Positions 18,214-26,396 of a stretch of DNA of 32,323 nt are shown here, one piece after another. Under the pieces are notes generated by a model. It made no database searches. It saw only the letters and a list, made by a program, of their open reading frames with translations, and was not told the origin of the DNA. This stretch comes from an uncultured bacterium. Lineage in GTDB: Bacteria > JAAXHH01. The stretch covers positions 1 through 32,323 of the forward strand of contig CAJXCW010000025.1 of NCBI GenBank assembly GCA_913051705.1, read 5' to 3'. The stretch's first letter is position 1. Every line of letters begins with the position of its first letter. The position numbers and the translations under genes are program-made.

Positions 18214-19181
18214 GTTTTGACCAATCCGGCCAGATGCCGTACCTCTTCCAATGTTGACCAGGTGACATCTCCCTGCTCAGAGTAGGAAAGCGCGGCCAAG
18301 GCCGTCCCGAAGCTTAAACCAGATTTCAGGTCATCTTGCAGAATACCATAAAGCAATCCGGCGTCGAAGGCATCACCTGCGCCTAGCCGGTCAACCTGTT
18401 CTACCCAATGCGGACCAGTACGCAAAAATCCGGTGTCTTCCGACCAACCTACGGCACCGCCTTCTGCTAGCGTAAGGATAATCATTTCGTTATTAAACCG
18501 AGTACTCAATTCCTGGATGATCTGTTCGGGAGAGCCGTCTATATTGAATATCAATTCTATGTCCGCCATAGTAGATATCAAAATGTCGACATTATGTAAG
18601 ATCGGCGTCAGCGTATGGGCAGCTTCATCCGGCGACCAGAGTTTTGCCCGGTAATTGATATCAAACGATGTCCGGCAGCCCAGCGAACCCGCTTTCTGGA
18701 GGGCCTCCTCTGTAAATATCCGGCATGAATCGCTTAAAGCGGCGGTAATCCCTGTTGTATGTACTATCCTGGCGTTTGCAAATATATCCCAATCCACTAT
18801 ATCTGTCTTCAGAAAACTGACGGCAGCATCTGCACGGTCATACACGACACGGCTACCGCGGGGCGGGGTCCCCGGTTCCAGGAAGAACACGCCCACACGA
18901 TCACCGGTCCATATGACATGAGACACGTCGACACCATGGCTATCCAGGCGAGTCGTAATCCAACGACCTAACGGCGTATCCGGCAATAAGGAAAACCAGG
19001 ATACCCGCCGTCCTAAACGCGCCAGGGCAACCGCCATATTCGACTCCGTCCCGGCAGGGTCCACTCTTAACTGATCGGCTTGTTCAAGCATCTGGCCGGC
19101 GGGCGGCGAGAACCGCAACATGCATTCGCCGAAGGTGATGACATCGAATTCGGGAGAGGTAGGGGATTGCGGATTGGACAT
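18210..19181 (-). CDS. PfkB-family sugar kinase (2-keto-3-deoxygluconate kinase-like)
   Basis: FDVITFGECMLRFSPP, GTESNMAVALARLGRRVSWFSLLPDTPLGRWI, DRLGAGDAFDAGLLYGIL. ATGA overlap with the downstream ATP-grasp gene. Confidence 0.9.
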   Translation of the reverse strand: MSNPQSPTSPEFDVITFGECMLRFSPPAGQMLEQADQLRVDPAGTESNMAVALARLGRRVSWFSLLPDTPLGRWITTRLDSHGVDVSHVIWTGDRVGVFFLEPGTPPRGSRVVYDRADAAVSFLKTDIVDWDIFANARIVHTTGITAALSDSCRIFTEEALQKAGSLGCRTSFDINYRAKLWSPDEAAHTLTPILHNVDILISTMADIELIFNIDGSPEQIIQELSTRFNNEMIILTLAEGGAVGWSEDTGFLRTGPHWVEQVDRLGAGDAFDAGLLYGILQDDLKSGLSFGTALAALSYSEQGDVTWSTLEEVRHLAGLVKT

Positions 19182-19266
19182 ATATATCAATAGACATCTT
19201 ATGACGAGTGACGGGGACAATAGGTAGCCTTCTCTTCACTCTTCACTTTTCACTGCACTTACCCTG

Positions 19267-20235
19267 TCATGCATAATGGCAGGCTACCCAATGTCCGCTT
19301 TCGTTTTGTTTGAGTTGAGGTTCGTGTTCGGCGCAGTCAGGCTTTGCAATCGGGCAACGGGGATGGAAATAGCAACCGGAAGGCGGATTGACCGGGCTGG
19401 GCACATCGCCCTCCAGTTGAATACGTTTTTTCTGACGCCGTTTAGTGATTTCCGGTACCGCCGAAAGCAAGCTCTGAGTGTACGGATGCTGAGGGGTATC
19501 CGTCACGTCTGCTGTTGTTCCCATCTCGATCAGTTTACCGAGATACATGACACCGATGCGATCACTGATGTGTGCAACGACCGCCAGATTATGAGCGATA
19601 AACAGATAGGTCAGATTCAGTTCTTTCTGCAGGTCCTCGAGCAGATTCAGAATCTGCACCTGAATAGATACGTCAAGGGCAGACACCGGCTCATCACAGA
19701 TAATGAGGTTCGGGTTTATCGCAATGGCCCTTGCGATGCCGATACGCTGCCGCTGCCCGCCGCTGAACTCGTGAGGATACCGATCGATATAAGCATCACT
19801 CAACCCCACCATTTCGAGTAGATCTCTCAACCGTTCTTTTCGTTCGGCCTTGTTGCCGACTCTATGGATGTCAAGCGGCTCCTGGACGATGTTGCCGACG
19901 GTCATTCTCGGATCAAGCGAGGCATACGGATCCTGAAAAATCATCTGGAGCCTCTTACGAACCGGTTTCAATGCCCTATCTCCCAATACAGCAAGATCCT
20001 GTCCTTCAAATATAACCTTTCCTGAAGTGGGCCGGTACAACTGAAGTATCGTCAAACCCAACGTGGATTTTCCACAGCCGCTTTCTCCGACCAGACCGAA
20101 TGTTTCCCCTTCATTGATGGAAAAAGAAACACCGTCGAGCGCCCGGACAATACCGCCTTCTTCCTGACGTCCGAAACCCCCTTCAAGGGTGAAATGTTTG
20201 GTAACATGGTCCAATTTCAACAGGGGCTCTGTCAC
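19267..20235 (-). CDS. oppF: Oligopeptide/dipeptide ABC transporter ATP-binding protein (OppF-like)
   Basis: [51 protein letters not shown]-terminal CYFHPRCPIAKPDC. GTG start at 20235 with GGAGG upstream (an ORF extension from TTG at 20247 is possible). Confidence 0.93.
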   Translation of the reverse strand: MTEPLLKLDHVTKHFTLEGGFGRQEEGGIVRALDGVSFSINEGETFGLVGESGCGKSTLGLTILQLYRPTSGKVIFEGQDLAVLGDRALKPVRKRLQMIFQDPYASLDPRMTVGNIVQEPLDIHRVGNKAERKERLRDLLEMVGLSDAYIDRYPHEFSGGQRQRIGIARAIAINPNLIICDEPVSALDVSIQVQILNLLEDLQKELNLTYLFIAHNLAVVAHISDRIGVMYLGKLIEMGTTADVTDTPQHPYTQSLLSAVPEITKRRQKKRIQLEGDVPSPVNPPSGCYFHPRCPIAKPDCAEHEPQLKQNESGHWVACHYA

Positions 20236-20248
20236 TAAAACCTCCAAG

Positions 20249-20470
20249 GTGTAAGGCTACGAAGCTACGAACCCCGAAGGGCTCGGAGGGTCCGATAGGA
20301 CCTGCAATCACGTAGTGATCGATGCGCTCCCGCAGGGCGTCATCTACCTACGAATTTCGAATCAATAAAAATAGTGGAATCTTACTTTGCAAATTCCTCT
20401 GGCAAGTGGTTATCAATTCGTGATTCGCAGATTCGTAGCTTTGTAGCTTCGCAATTCGTCGTTTCGTCAT
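20249..20470. repeat. Structured repeat element between oppD and oppF
   Basis: GGCTACGAAGCTACGAA (20255-20271) is imperfectly inverted relative to GATTCGTAGCTTTGTAGCTTCG. Seven 8-bp tandem units lie at 20415-20470. Internal hairpins: GGTCC/GGACC, ATCAC/GTGAT, GATGCGCTCCC/GGGCGTCATC. Confidence 0.6.
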
Positions 20471-20474
20471 TTCC

Positions 20475-21455
20475 CTAATACAACCAGCAAGCGCACTTAT
20501 GATTTGGTCCAACTTCTTTCAATGTCGGCTCATCTTTACACAGATCGAACTTCTTGGGACATCGCGGTGCAAATCGGCAACCGGGAGGCATTGCGATCAA
20601 ATCAGGCGGCGCACCGTCGATTGGTTCCATACGATCTTTTACCGTTGGTCCCAATTTGGGAACGGACTGAAGCAGACCGCGGGTATAGGGATGTTTAGGA
20701 TTGTCAAACAGATCATCCACCGACGCTGATTCGATGATTTCACCAGCATACATGACGAGCACCCGGTCACAGACCTCACCCACTACACCTAAATCGTGAG
20801 TGATAAGAACGACCGACATCTTCAGCTTTTCCTGGAGCTTTTTCATCAGTTCTAGAATCTGGGCCTGAATGGTTACATCCAAAGCCGTTGTCGGTTCATC
20901 AGCGAGAAGCAGCTTCGGATTACAGGCCATGGCCATAGCGATCATTACGCGTTGCCGCATCCCGCCGCTGAACTGATGCGGATAGTCGTCCAGACGTTGT
21001 TCCGGACTGGGGATGTTGACCAGTTGAAGCAACTCAATACTGCGATCCCGCGCTTCCCGCTTATTCATACCAAGATGAAGCTGTAGCGGCTCTCTTAACT
21101 GCCATCCGATGGTTAATACGGGATTAAGCGAGGTCATAGGATCTTGAAACACCATCGCCACCATATTACCGCGAAGGGCCTGCATTTCGGCTTCAGGGAC
21201 TGTCAGCAAATCGACCGGGGCCTTACCCTCACCGGGAGAGAACATAATCCGGCCGTCTACCACGCGTCCGGGTGGAGTTTGTATCAGTCGCATAATAGAG
21301 AGCACTGTTGCACTCTTTCCACAACCGCTTTCGCCTACAATACCTACCGTCTCACCTTCTGCCACTTCGAAGCTGATCTTATCAACGGCTTTGACCACAC
21401 CGGCTCGAGTAAAATAATGGGTCGAAAGATTATCAACCTTGAGTAAAGGTTCCAT
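20475..21455 (-). CDS. oppD: Oligopeptide/dipeptide ABC transporter ATP-binding protein (OppD-like)
   Basis: [90 protein letters not shown]. Confidence 0.93.
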   Translation of the reverse strand: MEPLLKVDNLSTHYFTRAGVVKAVDKISFEVAEGETVGIVGESGCGKSATVLSIMRLIQTPPGRVVDGRIMFSPGEGKAPVDLLTVPEAEMQALRGNMVAMVFQDPMTSLNPVLTIGWQLREPLQLHLGMNKREARDRSIELLQLVNIPSPEQRLDDYPHQFSGGMRQRVMIAMAMACNPKLLLADEPTTALDVTIQAQILELMKKLQEKLKMSVVLITHDLGVVGEVCDRVLVMYAGEIIESASVDDLFDNPKHPYTRGLLQSVPKLGPTVKDRMEPIDGAPPDLIAMPPGCRFAPRCPKKFDLCKDEPTLKEVGPNHKCACWLY

Positions 21456-21503
21456 GCAGAATCCTTCTTAAAAAATACGGTGGTAAAAAACTAATATAGT
21501 CAT

Positions 21504-21530
21504 ATATGAATTATATGAATTATAGAATAT
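21504..21530. repeat. Short 9-bp tandem repeat
   Basis: ATATGAATT / ATATGAATT / ATAGAATAT in the intergenic space between oppD and mlaD. Confidence 0.5.
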
Positions 21531-21540
21531 CACGGTTCAG

Positions 21541-22467
21541 TTAAAAAATTCTCATTCGAATACCGTTTGTCTTTACGTGTTGTACCAGATCCTCTGTAGA
21601 GTCCAGTAGCTGCTGAATTCTAAGGTGCAACGTTTCATCCATGATCATCTGGCCAGCCGTCCCCTCGCCTCGCTTTATCTTCTCGCTTATGTCCTGCACA
21701 TTGGCCAACACGGTCCGCACATCGGATAAGAGTTGCGGAATCTGTTCCACTCCGGCCTGTACTGTGGCAATGGTCGTATCTATTTTACCCCGATTGGCCG
21801 CCAGCAAGGCGTTTATCTGATTGGTAAGATGGGCGGCCTGATTGACTATCGTATGAATATCTTGTTCGTTTTTATTCAGCACACGATTGACGCTGGAGAT
21901 CGTCGTATTGACATCATTGATCAACGTCTGTGCCATATGCAACGTGATCATCAGCTCGCCCGGCTTGTCACCGCTGGCCAGCAGATGGTCTACTGAGGAG
22001 GTAATACGCTGTGTGTTCATCGCAACTTGTGAGATCACTTCCAGCAAGGCTTGAATGGCGACCGTCTCTTCACCGGGAATAACAATAGCCGAATCCAATA
22101 GTGGGGCTTGAGGGGTCCCCGGTGATATTTGCATATACTTTTCGCCCCCCAGAAGACCGACACTTCGAATGGTGACCTTGGCATCGGTTCGGATTGCGAT
22201 GAACTCATCTATTGTAATCGTCACTTCGACATGATGGTCCTCATTCACATCCACCTCGGTCACCACGCCGACTTTTTTTCCTGCAAACTGAACATCTGTC
22301 CCCTGGGCGATCCCTCCACTTATCTCATGCGGAAAATATACGATATATGTTTTCTTACCTACAAACAGTTCCTCAAGGTTACTGGCAAAAAAAAGCATGG
22401 TAATCAGGATAATCATAGCCGACACCAACATAGTGCCTACGCGAATATCCGATCGTTGATAGTTGAT
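21541..22467 (-). CDS. mlaD: MCE-domain protein, MlaD-like phospholipid-binding component (possible ATC start at 22467; first canonical ATG at 22431)
   Basis: TM helix, then TYIVYFPHEISGGIAQGTDVQFAGKKVGVVTEVDV ... VTIRSVGLLGGEKYMQISPGTP (MCE). Upstream in-frame residues NYQRSDIRVGTM extend the ORF to an ATC preceded by GAGGAG. Confidence 0.88.
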   Translation of the reverse strand: MNYQRSDIRVGTMLVSAMIILITMLFFASNLEELFVGKKTYIVYFPHEISGGIAQGTDVQFAGKKVGVVTEVDVNEDHHVEVTITIDEFIAIRTDAKVTIRSVGLLGGEKYMQISPGTPQAPLLDSAIVIPGEETVAIQALLEVISQVAMNTQRITSSVDHLLASGDKPGELMITLHMAQTLINDVNTTISSVNRVLNKNEQDIHTIVNQAAHLTNQINALLAANRGKIDTTIATVQAGVEQIPQLLSDVRTVLANVQDISEKIKRGEGTAGQMIMDETLHLRIQQLLDSTEDLVQHVKTNGIRMRIF

Positions 22468-22503
22468 GGCGGGGCTCCTCTATGACTGACAAGGAACAAT
22501 ACA

Positions 22504-23295
22504 CTACAAATTACTGCCCAACAAGGATTGTTCGTATTCTTCCCGGGACTGTCTCAATTGAATCGGTCCGTCCGGATCACCATTTATATATTGGCGGACC
22601 AGGGGATCTTCCGTCTGCTTCATCTCATCCGGCGTCCCTTCAAAACATATCTCGCCATGATGTAATAAAATTAGTTTATGCGCTATTTCCATTACACTGC
22701 CAGGATCGTTCGTGAAGACCACAGAGGTCATCTTCAAGACCTGATTGAGATCCGTGATTAATTTCGTAATGGCTCTGGATGATATGGGATCCAACCCGGA
22801 CGTAGGCTCGTCGTAGAGCACAATCTTCGGCTCAAGCGCGATCGCCCGGGCCAGGGCTACGTGCTTCTGCATACCCGGATTTAGTTGTCGGGGCAGGTAG
22901 TCTTCGAAATCCGGGAGACCGACCTGATCGAGCTTCATCTTTACCATAATGTCGATGATTTTCGGATCAAGCTCTGTATTTTCGACCATGGGCAACGCGA
23001 TATTTTCGCGGACCGACATGTTTTGAAATAAAGCGGCATGCTGAAAGAGAACCCCTATTTTTCGCCTGATATCGTTTAACGTTTCTTCATCATCTGTCCG
23101 AATTTCCCGGCCAAAAATTCGGATCTCACCCTCATCCGGGTCTATCGCGCCGACCAGCATTTTAATCAACGTACTTTTTCCCTCACCGCCCCTTCCCAAT
23201 ATACCGGTAATATGACCGGGTTCACAGGTGAAGGACAGATCGTTCAAGACCTTCAATTCACCGAATCGTTTATAGAGGCCAATGACTTCTATCAT
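22504..23295 (-). CDS. mlaF: ABC transporter ATPase, MlaF-like, with degenerate signature motif and H-loop
   Basis: Adjacent to MlaE/MlaD. Walker A GRGGEGKST, Walker B IVLYDEPTSGLDP, signature LNPGMQKHVALARAIA, H-loop position FTNDPGSVMEIA. Confidence 0.9.
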   Translation of the reverse strand: MIEVIGLYKRFGELKVLNDLSFTCEPGHITGILGRGGEGKSTLIKMLVGAIDPDEGEIRIFGREIRTDDEETLNDIRRKIGVLFQHAALFQNMSVRENIALPMVENTELDPKIIDIMVKMKLDQVGLPDFEDYLPRQLNPGMQKHVALARAIALEPKIVLYDEPTSGLDPISSRAITKLITDLNQVLKMTSVVFTNDPGSVMEIAHKLILLHHGEICFEGTPDEMKQTEDPLVRQYINGDPDGPIQLRQSREEYEQSLLGSNL

Positions 23296-23301
23296 ACAAT
23301 A

Positions 23302-23374
23302 AACAAATGAACAGATGAGCAGATGAGCAAGGGATAATCCTGAGTTATAGCGGACTTCTTATGGCTCATCTGCT
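23302..23374. repeat. Octad tandem/inverted repeat between mlaE and mlaF
   Basis: AACAAATG/AACAGATG/AGCAGATG/AGCAAGGG (23302-23333). AGCAGATGAGC (23318-23328) is inverted to GCTCATCTGCT (23364-23374). Confidence 0.55.
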
Positions 23375-23380
23375 TTTTAA

Positions 23381-24175
23381 TCATAACAAATAGAATATAA
23401 TAGAGAGTATACCGTCTGCAACGATCACCGTGATGGTGCAGGAAACAATGGAAACCATTGTCGCGCGTCCGACACTTTCAGCGCCACCGGATACATTGAG
23501 ACCTGTATAGCAGGCGATAAGAATAATCAATATACCAAATATGACGCTTTTGAGCAAGCTGAAGAATACATCCGTCACTGTAAAGGCCGAGAGCACCCCC
23601 TCCAGGTATATCTGAAACGGCAGATCAAGCCCTACCGTTGCGATAACCACACTGACGGTAACACCTATCAAATCAGCGATGAGCGTTAAACAGGGTAATA
23701 TGATCACGGCAGCTACAAATCGGGGCAGAATCAAATATTCTACGGGATTAACCGCCATGACCTCCAGAGCCAGCATTTCATTGTCTACGACCATCGTACC
23801 CAGTCTGGCCGTCACCAGAGCCCCCACCCGTCCTGCCACCACTATGCCGGTCAACAACGGATTTAATTCTCTTATGAGAAATATCGTGACGATAGATGAG
23901 GCATAATCTGATACGCCGAAGGTCCGAAGTTGCAGTCCGAACAGAAAGATGAGCGCTGTGGCAATGGAGCAGGACATCACCAGAATCAAAGGAAAAGAAC
24001 GCACGCCCATCTCATCCATCTCACGAATGATAGACGTCAATCTGAGCGGCTTTCCACGCTTTGGACCGATAAAGAGCCAGCAGAAGATGTCCCTGGCAAG
24101 GTAGGAAATATTAGATAGGTGGATAAGCAGGCTAATGACCGTCGACCCTATCCATCCCATTGTGTTGGTTATCAT
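23381..24175 (-). CDS. mlaE: MlaE-family ABC transporter permease
   Basis: VRSFPLILVMSCSIATALIFLFGLQLRTFG, RELNPLLTGIVVAGRVGALVTARLGTMVVDNEMLALEVMAVNPVEYLILPR. Multiple TM helices. Confidence 0.92.
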   Translation of the reverse strand: MITNTMGWIGSTVISLLIHLSNISYLARDIFCWLFIGPKRGKPLRLTSIIREMDEMGVRSFPLILVMSCSIATALIFLFGLQLRTFGVSDYASSIVTIFLIRELNPLLTGIVVAGRVGALVTARLGTMVVDNEMLALEVMAVNPVEYLILPRFVAAVIILPCLTLIADLIGVTVSVVIATVGLDLPFQIYLEGVLSAFTVTDVFFSLLKSVIFGILIILIACYTGLNVSGGAESVGRATMVSIVSCTITVIVADGILSIIFYLL

Positions 24176-24185
24176 GCCCTAAAAA

Positions 24186-24527
24186 TTACAGATCATTCAT
24201 GGCATCTGTTATCGTTGGATATATGGAGAAAACCGAATCCAGCCGGGCCAATTTGAAGATATCCTGTACGGCATCGCTTAACTCAGCCAGCCGAAAAGAA
24301 ATCCCCGACTTCATCGATTGTTGCAGCCCTTCTACTAACGTCGCAATACCGGAACTATCCATATAGGATACATGTACAAGGTGTACAATGATCGCAGAGG
24401 TACTGGTATCCAGCAACGGCGCCAATTGCTGTCTGACCTCGGTGGAACTGCTCATATCCACCTCACCCTGAACGCTAAGGACATAGATCCCTGTCTTCTG
24501 TTCTTGTACCTCTATGGTCACACTCAC
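24186..24527 (-). CDS. STAS-domain anti-anti-sigma factor / MlaB-like protein
   Basis: 113 aa STAS domain with the phospho-acceptor motif SYMDSSGIATLVEGLQQ (Ser58 by position). Confidence 0.92.
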   Translation of the reverse strand: MSVTIEVQEQKTGIYVLSVQGEVDMSSSTEVRQQLAPLLDTSTSAIIVHLVHVSYMDSSGIATLVEGLQQSMKSGISFRLAELSDAVQDIFKLARLDSVFSIYPTITDAMNDL

Positions 24528-24973
24528 GTAGCTATTCCTCCTGTCTCAGGATAACGCTTGATCAATGTAAGACACGTACCCACCTCGGGGCTCAGGTCAT
24601 AGTCCATCTCATCCATTACAGAACGCATGAGGTGTGTCCCCAGCCCGCCCGGCCTCACCTCATCCAGGTCGCGGGGTTTGATGGTATCCAGATCCGCTTT
24701 AACGCCATAATCTCGAATGGAAATTTTGATACCGTTGGGCACGCCGGATAGAGAGACCCTAATCTTTTTGGTTTCATCCAGGTTATAAGCATACTTAATC
24801 ACATTTGAACACGCTTCATCGACAGCCAGTACGATATGCCGGATGTCTTCATCCGGGAAGGGGTGCGCCTGAAAATACGTTTTGATCACCCTCCGTACAA
24901 TTTTCAGGAATTCGGCGTTACTTGGAATGGTAACTGAGACCTGACTCGATTGATCCTCATCCTGATCACTCAT
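24524..24973 (-). CDS. RsbW/SpoIIAB-like serine kinase (HATPase_c_2)
   Basis: IVLAVDEACSNVIKYAYNLDETKKIRVSLSGVPNGIKISIRDYG ... PGGLGTHLMRSVMDEMDYD. Overlaps both neighbouring genes. Confidence 0.9.
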   Translation of the reverse strand: MSDQDEDQSSQVSVTIPSNAEFLKIVRRVIKTYFQAHPFPDEDIRHIVLAVDEACSNVIKYAYNLDETKKIRVSLSGVPNGIKISIRDYGVKADLDTIKPRDLDEVRPGGLGTHLMRSVMDEMDYDLSPEVGTCLTLIKRYPETGGIAT

Positions 24974-26363
24974 CCACAGCTCCTAAACAAACGAGCGTAA
25001 GATCATCATGCTGTGGTTGTTCATTTGTAAAGGCGACCAGTTCCTGGCGTATATCCCGCACCGTCGATTCGGCATGGGAAGATCCTGCCTTTAGTAATGA
25101 TTGTAAGCGATCAAGACCGAATTCCTGCTTTTCAGCATTACGGGCTTCCATGACGCCATCCGTATATAACAGCAATGTATCTCCGGCATGGAACTGACAG
25201 CATATCGCCTGATACATCATATCCGGCATGATACCCAGAGGGGGGGCGGACTGACTATCCAGCATCTTGACCTCCCCTGTTTTACCCTCCCGAAATAAAG
25301 GCGGTAAATGACCGGCATTAATGATGGTCATAAAATTATCCCGCAATTCGAGCAGGACATACACAAGTGTCACGAATATCCCACGGCGACTGCGTTGTAC
25401 CAGCAGATTGTTAACCCGGGTCAGAACACGTGTGGGATTATGTTCCGTCAGAGCGATAAACCGGAAATCGCTCATTAGTTTCGCCATATACAATGCGGCA
25501 GCCACCCCTTTTCCTGCTACATCACCGATTACGATTCCCAGCCGATTATCCGGGAACTCAATGAAGTCATAAAAATCGCCGCCGACTTCCTGGGCAGCGG
25601 TATATTCGGTGGCGAAAGTATAACCGGCCACGTCCGGTGTTTCTTGGGGCAGGAAGCTCTGCTGCACGGTCTGCGCGAACTGAAGATCATGTTCCAATGC
25701 TTGCCGCGCTATCAACCGCTCCTGCATCCGCGCATTTTCAATGGCGATAGCCGCCTGGACACAGAAGGCCTCAAACAATTCAAGATCCCCGGAATTAAAA
25801 GGCAGGCCATCCTGTTTATTAATGGCCTGTGATACGCCGAGGATCTTGTTTGAGGATTTAATAGGGACGCAGATCATGGATTTCGTATGATAACCGGTCT
25901 CCTTATCGTAGTGGTCATTAAACCTGGGATGTTTATAGACGTCTTCGATCAGTTCGGCCTGACCCTGCTCTGCGACCCAACCGGCAATACCCTGGCCCAA
26001 TTGCAAGGGAGGTAATGCCTTTAATTTACCTCCAGCGCCGCCCTCGACAATAAGGGGAACCAGCGTTTGGGATGCTTCATCAAGGAGAAAGAGACTGCTG
26101 GCGTCTGCGTTGACGACCCGTTTGGATTCGCTCATGATACGCGACAACAAATCATCCAGAACGATGGTCGAATTCAGAAACGATGTGATTTCTACCAGCT
26201 TCTCAAGGTTTTCCACTTTGCGGCGGTAATAATCCACGTCCTGATTGCTGTTTTCACCATAACAACGCGGATCATCTGAAACAGGTAGGTGGCTGGCATG
26301 CGATGCACTCATAAGACGCTCACTATCTGAACGGATGTCTTTTTCCAACATCATGGACAACAT
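24966..26363 (-). CDS. GAF domain + PP2C/SpoIIE-type serine phosphatase (RsbU-like)
   Basis: GAF region (FLNSTIVLDDLLSRIMSESKRVVNADASSLFLLDE ... GQGIAGWVAEQGQ), then PP2C_SIGMA (EVGGDFYDFIEFPDNRLGIVIGDVAGKGVAAALYMA ... DTLLLYTDGVMEARN). Confidence 0.93.
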   Translation of the reverse strand: MLSMMLEKDIRSDSERLMSASHASHLPVSDDPRCYGENSNQDVDYYRRKVENLEKLVEITSFLNSTIVLDDLLSRIMSESKRVVNADASSLFLLDEASQTLVPLIVEGGAGGKLKALPPLQLGQGIAGWVAEQGQAELIEDVYKHPRFNDHYDKETGYHTKSMICVPIKSSNKILGVSQAINKQDGLPFNSGDLELFEAFCVQAAIAIENARMQERLIARQALEHDLQFAQTVQQSFLPQETPDVAGYTFATEYTAAQEVGGDFYDFIEFPDNRLGIVIGDVAGKGVAAALYMAKLMSDFRFIALTEHNPTRVLTRVNNLLVQRSRRGIFVTLVYVLLELRDNFMTIINAGHLPPLFREGKTGEVKMLDSQSAPPLGIMPDMMYQAICCQFHAGDTLLLYTDGVMEARNAEKQEFGLDRLQSLLKAGSSHAESTVRDIRQELVAFTNEQPQHDDLTLVCLGAVDE

Positions 26364-26396
26364 ATGGAAAGGGACGGCTCTTATCTTACAGAACGG

